A stretch of DNA of 57,292 nucleotides, taken from NCBI RefSeq assembly GCF_900176355.1, contig NZ_FWXI01000029.1, positions 1 through 57,292 on the forward strand, given 5' to 3'. The position numbers and the translations under genes are program-made. Source of the stretch: Sporomusa malonica. GTDB taxonomy: Bacteria; Bacillota; Negativicutes; Sporomusales; Sporomusaceae. The notes under the pieces are model-generated. The model had not been told where the DNA came from and searched no databases. It saw nothing but the letters and a program-made list of their open reading frames with translations. This document shows, one piece after another, positions 52,885 through 57,292 of this stretch. Numbering within the stretch: position 1 is the stretch's first letter; each line of letters starts with the position of its first letter.

Positions 52885-53355
52885 CTACTCTTTGCTGACT
52901 TTGACCTCGCAGTTAATTGTCTTAGCTGCCATATTAGCCGGTTCCCAACTGCGCCGCAGCGAAAAAACAACGGGTTCCTGACCAACAGTGTCTGGTTTGG
53001 CTTGAAGAATATATACCGTACACATTTTTCCGCCTGGCAGGTTTGGCGTTTCCATCACCGAATAGCGCTTCTCTACTTTAACCAACTGTAACGCTTTATT
53101 GAGCAATTCCCAGTCATAACCGGTGCCGCTGGCCGCATATAATTCGACTTTGAAAAAATCGCCCGCTTTGATATCAACAGCCAAGCCTTCGCTGGCCGCA
53201 TCGTCGGCATCCGCTTTAACCGTCATGGCTATAGGCGGTTCCCGAACAGTCATGTCTTCCGCCAATACCCCTGCTGCTGCCATACCCCAGATAAGGAATG
53301 ACATGCTCAGCATGGCAAACACCTTCTTGAGCATTTCTCCATATGGAATTTTCAC
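52885..53355 (-). CDS. Chagasin-like (I42) peptidase inhibitor, exported
   Basis: About 156 residues. The GTG start at 53355 (behind GGTGG) is preferred, but an ATG at 53334 and a TTG at 53397 overlapping the preceding stop (TTGA) are alternatives. The signal peptide is LKKVFAMLSMSFLIWGMAAA, cleaved near VLAED. The mature domain has the chagasin loop motifs in order: AASGTGYDWELL (NPTTGY-type loop), PGGKMCTVYILQAK and RRSWEPAN (RPW-type loop). The family inhibits papain-like cysteine proteases. It may protect surface proteins or target host or competitor proteases; this is inference. Confidence 0.8.
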   Translation of the reverse strand: MKIPYGEMLKKVFAMLSMSFLIWGMAAAGVLAEDMTVREPPIAMTVKADADDAASEGLAVDIKAGDFFKVELYAASGTGYDWELLNKALQLVKVEKRYSVMETPNLPGGKMCTVYILQAKPDTVGQEPVVFSLRRSWEPANMAAKTINCEVKVSKE

Positions 53356-53393
53356 CCTAGCCACCGCCCACCTTTCGTTTTCTACTTTGGCCG

Positions 53394-53573
53394 TCAAAAG
53401 ATGCTGGTACCATCACCAACAAAGAGGATTCGATACCCGCAAAAACCAACGATGACAAATAATATTACAGCAACCTCCATAGTGTCGGCAGGCAAAAAAT
53501 CTAGAATAGCAAAAACTATTAACAGATAAACCAGACATAACAACCAACGTAGACCACGCAATAAACTAATCAT
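53394..53573 (-). CDS. 59-residue membrane protein
   Basis: A short gene with ATG 53573, behind GAGGGTGACATT, and TGA at 53394-53396. It encodes two hydrophobic helices (LRWLLCLVYLLIVFAILDFL and EVAVILFVIVGFCGYRILF) joined by PADTM. Its stop overlaps a possible TTG start of the chagasin-like gene, so the two are likely co-translated. I do not recognise a family. Confidence 0.65.
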   Translation of the reverse strand: MISLLRGLRWLLCLVYLLIVFAILDFLPADTMEVAVILFVIVGFCGYRILFVGDGTSIF

Positions 53574-53617
53574 AATGTCACCCTCATGTACGTAATGCTA
53601 ACTATACCTGATTTCCT

Positions 53618-54010
53618 CTAACCAAGTTCGTATAATACACCAAATATAAACATTGCTAATCCTACAATACACATTCCTACCATAGCAGCTTTTCTTGAAT
53701 AATCATTTTTGACAGTAAACAGCTCTGGTTTTTCTTGACTATACCCGATCTGAAGCTCAGTTCCTATTGAATATTTTCGTCGAGTGCAGCCTGCCTGCTC
53801 TGGTGCTTGGATGATTCTGCCATCTATCAACTTATATTCAGCAACCATGGTATACATGGTAAGTCTATTTATATCCTCATACTCATTATATTTAACAACA
53901 GTTGCTGTAGTAGTAACAACATTTTTGAATAATCTAATTTCCCTCTTCAGCGATAATAGCCCTGCTAAAAAGGTAATAAAGCCTATGCCAGAAAAAATCA
54001 TTAAATCCAT
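53618..54010 (-). CDS. DUF3592-type membrane protein
   Basis: A 130-residue protein with an N-terminal helix (LMIFSGIGFITFLAGLLSLK) and a C-terminal helix (AAMVGMCIVGLAMFIFGVLY) flanking a soluble beta domain (TATVVKYNEYED; YKLIDGRIIQAPEQAGCTRR; IGTELQIGYSQEKPELF). That is the DUF3592 layout. The start is ATG 54010 behind GAGAGGTGATAAA; an earlier in-frame start lacks a site. Function unknown. Confidence 0.78.
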   Translation of the reverse strand: MDLMIFSGIGFITFLAGLLSLKREIRLFKNVVTTTATVVKYNEYEDINRLTMYTMVAEYKLIDGRIIQAPEQAGCTRRKYSIGTELQIGYSQEKPELFTVKNDYSRKAAMVGMCIVGLAMFIFGVLYELG

Positions 54011-54380
54011 TTTATCACCTCTCGCGTACAGTGAGCTCACAAGGAATTGTCTCAACTGCCATGATTGCTAATTCTCAAATTCCATGCAGCGAAGAAGTGA
54101 GCCTCTTAACGCTGCTCACCTTGCCTGAGACCAGACTCAGCCTGCAGCAAGCCCAATAAGCAACCATTTCTTGTAGAATCCTCCTTACTCCCGCTTCTGA
54201 TAATTCCTGGCCGGAGGTTGACAGTACAGTATAATAAGCGTTGGAATTTAAGAACTTCTTTTTTGAAAGTTCTTTTTGCTTCATCTCTGGTACGACACAA
54301 AGCGCGGATTTGAAATGAGCAATTTTGCCCGTCTATCATTATTGAGTCATACGAATTTTTTTACAGCTTATAACTATTTG
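54011..54380. other. Intergenic region, no supported gene
   Basis: Overlapping minus-strand frames between 54075 and 54339 contain no recognised domain and no clear ribosome site. I see no repeats or strong terminators. Confidence 0.5.
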
Positions 54381-54602
54381 TTAAAAATCTGGCGACTCAT
54401 TTGCAGTTCCCTTGTGTCCACAATTGCTACATTCATATTGTTTCGCGTCAGTTGCGGTATATTTCCTCCCATTAGGTGCATATGTTTGCTCGTGACAACT
54501 TGGACATTCAAGGGCTCGGGTGGCGGCGTATACACCCGAAATACCAATGATACTTATAGCCACTAATAAGAATACAATAATGAGTTTTTTATTTTGTTTC
54601 AT
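54381..54602 (-). CDS. Small exported zinc-ribbon protein
   Basis: A 73-residue protein starting at ATG 54602 behind GAGGGGG. Residues 1-26 are a signal peptide or anchor (KKLIIVFLLVAISIIGISGV, then YAA). The remainder is a CxxC...CxxC zinc ribbon (LECPSCHEQTY ... YECSNCGHKG). Function unknown; it may be tethered outside the cell by an uncleaved anchor. Confidence 0.75.
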   Translation of the reverse strand: MKQNKKLIIVFLLVAISIIGISGVYAATRALECPSCHEQTYAPNGRKYTATDAKQYECSNCGHKGTANESPDF

Positions 54603-54867
54603 TTTTATCCCCCTCTTGATTGTTAATATTTGTCTACCTTAACCGTGTGCCTCACGATATCCTCCTGCACGGCCAGCGACTGAACAAAGCCTTCCAGCGG
54701 CATTATTATCCGCCGGTTGTGCCGGGCAGGTAGCCGCCGGCCGGACCCCAGTTCTCTGCGGTACGATCCGAGCAATTATCGCAGGAATAGCTAATATGTC
54801 CCAGTTAAAACCGGAAGCCGTCCAGATAGGCATCAGTATCCCTCCCACAGTTTCATAAGGGATAAAA

Positions 54868-54910
54868 GAAACCACCGGCTAGAGTTTCATAAAGCTATAG
54901 CCGTGGTTTC
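54868..54910 (-). terminator. Terminator of the autotransporter gene
   Basis: GAAACCACcGGCTA (54868-54881) pairs with TAGCCGTGGTTTC (54898-54910); on the minus strand TTTTATC follows, about 85 nt past the autotransporter stop. Confidence 0.85.
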
Positions 54911-54994
54911 CGCGCAACCAGTCACACTAGGGTTCATTATTGTTCCCCGGCCGTAAAAACCTTCAAATTTCTATCTTTCCCCGGTTTGTTATTA

Positions 54995-57292
54995 TCAGAA
55001 GTTCCACCTGATCCCGGCGTTGACCAGCCACGGGGTCTTGGTCGTGGAGCCGGTGGTTTTGCTGATTTCCATGTAGCCGTTGGTTCTGCTATTGAAGGCT
55101 GTGGTCAGTCCCAGGGCGTATTCCAGCCAGGTTTGTTTGAGATTTTGCTCCAGCGTCACCGGCGTCAGACCGCCTGTCGACATGGTTACCGCCGAACGGG
55201 CGCTGAACTCCCTGGCGATTGAGGTTTTGACATAGAAGCTGTTCTTCTGATCCATGTTCCGGCCTATGGCCAGGCCCAATCTGCCGACAGTGGAATTGCT
55301 CCCCTGATTGTATGCCGACGTGCCGTCGCTGGTGGTATAGCTCGCCGAATTGACGCGGGCCAGGTTTATTTCCAGCTGCGGCTCCAGATACCAGTTATCG
55401 GCCAGCTTTTTTCTAAAGCCGTATTCCGCCGAAACACTTGTGCCCCAGTTGGCGTAGCTGCCATCTACCCTGGTGCTTACCGCGTCGTTCAGATAGTTGT
55501 AGTAGCTGGTCCGCAGCCGGCCTGCTTTGGCGATGACGTCAAAATAGTGGCCTTTGTCTCCCAGCCAGCTGCCATAGGCGCCGACCGTCACGCTGCTGTA
55601 CGTGCCGCTGCCCCGGGCCAGGGCGGCATCCCCGCTGAGGTAGCCGAGAGCATAGCCGGTGTACCATGTGCCGCCGTCAACGCGATGCTTGGTGTCATAG
55701 CCGCCCTGGATCGCAGTGTAATCCGATGTAGTGCTGCGGCCGTAGGAATCAACGGTCTCTTCCGAGCCCCGGTAAACCCTGGCCCATTCCCCTTCCTGAC
55801 CTTTGGCATTTCTAAGTTCGCCCATGCGCTTTGTCAGGTTGTTGTTTTCGCTGCGCCACAGCATCAAGCTGCCGGCATTGATGTCGGAGGCTGTATGCAC
55901 GGTTTCGCTCACGCCGGCCGGACCGTCGGACGGAACAGTAAGCCCGGTTACCGACCAGGTGTCCACGCCCCCGCTGGTGGTTTCGGACAGGGTCGGGGTG
56001 AAGCGGTACGCGCCGTATTCGGTCGGCGCCGCCGTGAAGGCGGCGCTGCCGCCCGATACGGTGGCAAAGCTGGCGCTGCCGCTGATATTCTTGCCTGTCG
56101 CAAACCCCGGGTCATACGCTACCTGGACGGTATTTTGCGAATTGGCGGCGCTGGTAATGTTGATCTGATCCGATTGACCGTGGGCAAGATCGGTGTTGAT
56201 GACAAATTTTGCCCCGCCGCTCATGTTGGTAATATTGAGCTGGTTGCCGGCGGTGGTGCCATTGGCGAGGCTGACTGTGCCGCCATTTGTTACGGCCAGG
56301 TTGGCAATGGCGTATGTTCCGGAAGTGCCGCTAAGGTTGATGGTTCCCAGAATAAGGGATGTTGTGCCGGACAGTGCCGCGCCGGAGTTCATCTGAATGA
56401 CACCGCCGGAGTTGGCGGTGGTGCCGGTGACCACGGCGCCGCTATTCACCTGCTGAAGTCCGCCACTGTTTATAGTGGTACTGGCGGCGCTGCCGCCGCT
56501 ACTCACCTGCTGCAAACCGCCGCTGTTGATGGTTGTGCTGGTGGCGCTGCCGCCGCTATACACATCCTGGTAGCCGCCGCTGTTTATCGTGGTGCCGGTG
56601 GCGCTGCCGCCGCCATTTACCCACTGCTTTCCGCCGCTGTTTACGGTGGTGCTGGTGGCGTTGCCGCCGCTATAAACAGACTGTTCTCCGCCGCTGATAG
56701 TTGTGCTCACTGCGCTGTCGTACACAGCCTGCCACCCACCACTGTATATCGTGGTGCTCACTGCGCTGCCGCCGTTGTACACATACTGCCTTCCACTGCT
56801 GTTTACAGTGGTACCGCTGGCGCTGCCGCCGCTGGACACATACTGCGTTCCACTGTTGTTTACAGTGGTACCGTTGGCGCTGCCGCCGCTGGATACATAC
56901 TGATTTCCGCCGCTGTTGATGGTGGCGCTGGCGGCGCTGCCCAACACAACCTGCTGTCCACCATTGTTTATCGTGGTGTCGGTGGCACTGCCGCCACTAT
57001 TCACCCGCTGCAAGCCACCACTGTAAATGGTGGTGGTGGTAGCGCTACCGCCGGCGTACACAATCTGATATCCGCTGTTGATGGTGGTGCTGGTGGCGTT
57101 GCCGCCGCTGTTCACATCCTGCCTTCCGCCGCTGTTGATGGTGGTGCCGACGGCGCTGCCGCCGCTGGACACATACTGCAATCCGCCGTTTAAAGTGGTG
57201 TCGGTGGCGCTGCCGCCGCTGTACACATTCTGCATTCCGTCGCTGTTGATGGTGGCGCTGGCGGCGCTGCCTTCTACCTGCTGTGTCCCGCC
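54995..57292 (-). CDS. AIDA-type autotransporter adhesin (5' end outside window)
   Basis: A type V secreted protein of which 765 C-terminal residues are visible; the frame stays open through the right edge (codons reading GGTQQVEGSAASATINSDG precede the first in-window Met). The passenger is a run of about 19-20-residue strand-loop-strand repeats (GG-x-Q-x-V-x-SGGSAT-x-TTINS), the type glycosylated by autotransporter heptosyltransferases in Proteobacteria. A linker (GTINLSGTSGTYAIANLAV) and a beta-helix end lead to a 12-strand barrel (about 55000-55800) that ends in the outer-membrane signature NAGIRWNF, terminal Phe. GC is higher than in the neighbouring mobile zone. The signal peptide is outside the window. 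Confidence 0.94.
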   Translation of the reverse strand, partial: GGTQQVEGSAASATINSDGMQNVYSGGSATDTTLNGGLQYVSSGGSAVGTTINSGGRQDVNSGGNATSTTINSGYQIVYAGGSATTTTIYSGGLQRVNSGGSATDTTINNGGQQVVLGSAASATINSGGNQYVSSGGSANGTTVNNSGTQYVSSGGSASGTTVNSSGRQYVYNGGSAVSTTIYSGGWQAVYDSAVSTTISGGEQSVYSGGNATSTTVNSGGKQWVNGGGSATGTTINSGGYQDVYSGGSATSTTINSGGLQQVSSGGSAASTTINSGGLQQVNSGAVVTGTTANSGGVIQMNSGAALSGTTSLILGTINLSGTSGTYAIANLAVTNGGTVSLANGTTAGNQLNITNMSGGAKFVINTDLAHGQSDQINITSAANSQNTVQVAYDPGFATGKNISGSASFATVSGGSAAFTAAPTEYGAYRFTPTLSETTSGGVDTWSVTGLTVPSDGPAGVSETVHTASDINAGSLMLWRSENNNLTKRMGELRNAKGQEGEWARVYRGSEETVDSYGRSTTSDYTAIQGGYDTKHRVDGGTWYTGYALGYLSGDAALARGSGTYSSVTVGAYGSWLGDKGHYFDVIAKAGRLRTSYYNYLNDAVSTRVDGSYANWGTSVSAEYGFRKKLADNWYLEPQLEINLARVNSASYTTSDGTSAYNQGSNSTVGRLGLAIGRNMDQKNSFYVKTSIAREFSARSAVTMSTGGLTPVTLEQNLKQTWLEYALGLTTAFNSRTNGYMEISKTTGSTTKTPWLVNAGIRWNF
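56410..57292 (-). repeat. AIDA passenger repeats, ~57-60 nt units
   Basis: About 14-15 tandem units whose plus strand repeats GTGGCGCTGCCGCCGCTG-like blocks every 54-66 nt. They encode GG-x-Q-x-V-x-SGGSA-x-x-TTI-x-S. Some units are shortened (for example around 56700 and 56935). Similarity between adjacent units would allow slippage and length variation. Confidence 0.88.

Noticed and set aside
54639..54875. 78-residue minus-strand frame beside the autotransporter terminator
   Set aside because: No recognisable product; it starts inside the terminator region and lacks a ribosome site.
55547..57193. 548-codon plus-strand frame
   Set aside because: It is the antisense of the AIDA repeats and barrel; the Ala/Gly/Val-rich product is a composition effect.
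56410..57292. Regular short repeats resembling a CRISPR array
   Set aside because: Units are in-frame coding repeats of an autotransporter with no invariant repeat or unique spacers.

Overview
This looks like chromosome from an anaerobic, outer-membrane-bearing Firmicute, most likely Negativicutes of the Sporomusa type. That is an inference. The window carries a two-partner secretion pair and a classical autotransporter, both of which need an outer membrane. They sit beside clostridial genes: a single-chain PurL, NfnAB, homodimeric pyruvate:ferredoxin oxidoreductase, a YvyF-like zinc-ribbon protein, a DUF1450 protein and many genes with strong AGGAGG ribosome sites.

Layout. 1-7293 (minus): a TpsB transporter followed by a giant FHA-like TpsA that runs off the left edge and holds ~1.7 kb internal tandem repeats. 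7898-12178: a secreted SYLF protein, then an operon of a substrate-binding lipoprotein, a Cache/HAMP histidine kinase and a VOC protein. 12257-20680: purL, a divergent LysR gene, a YvyF-like protein, a Pit phosphate transporter with its DUF47 partner, a small DMT-type membrane protein and a DUF1624 membrane protein. 20729-26118: an AT-rich VOC gene, nfnAB, and a three-gene operon (CMD-like protein, siroheme reductase fused to DUF1858, ATC-hydrolase-like protein) facing a DUF1450 gene across a triple Crp/Fnr-type half-site array.

27114-39925 reads as one catabolic island: a GntR/FCD regulator, a glycyl radical enzyme (GRE) with its activase, two paralogous M20 amidohydrolases, a YjiH/YjiG-type membrane pair, pyruvate:ferredoxin oxidoreductase, a RidA protein and a soluble chemoreceptor with a diacid-recognition-like sensor. 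The GRE has G-C-V-V-P where dehydratases, CutC and arylacetate decarboxylases usually have Cys-x-Glu, so its reaction is probably not one of the common ones. A possible logic is uptake, amide hydrolysis, radical cleavage, imine hydrolysis and pyruvate oxidation.

40092-52225 is an AT-rich, decayed mobile zone. It has three copies of an element that starts with a hairpin and a tRNA-Ser 3'-end-like core, one intact and two broken DUF4143 ATPase genes, a broken serine recombinase and a broken IS1182-type transposase. Embedded cargo includes an AraC/GyrI-like regulator, a methyltransferase with an attenuator-like leader, a cupin, and a divergent [NiFe] hydrogenase pair. That pair keeps the four Ni-site cysteines but lacks the CxxC of the proximal cluster and the usual proton-transfer Glu, and its large subunit ends exactly at the final His.

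52428-54602 holds small exported or membrane proteins (DUF1036-like, chagasin-type inhibitor, a 59-residue membrane protein, DUF3592, a zinc-ribbon protein). 54995-57292 is an AIDA-type autotransporter that continues past the right edge. The two strongest leads for something undescribed are the GRE island and the hydrogenase-like pair.
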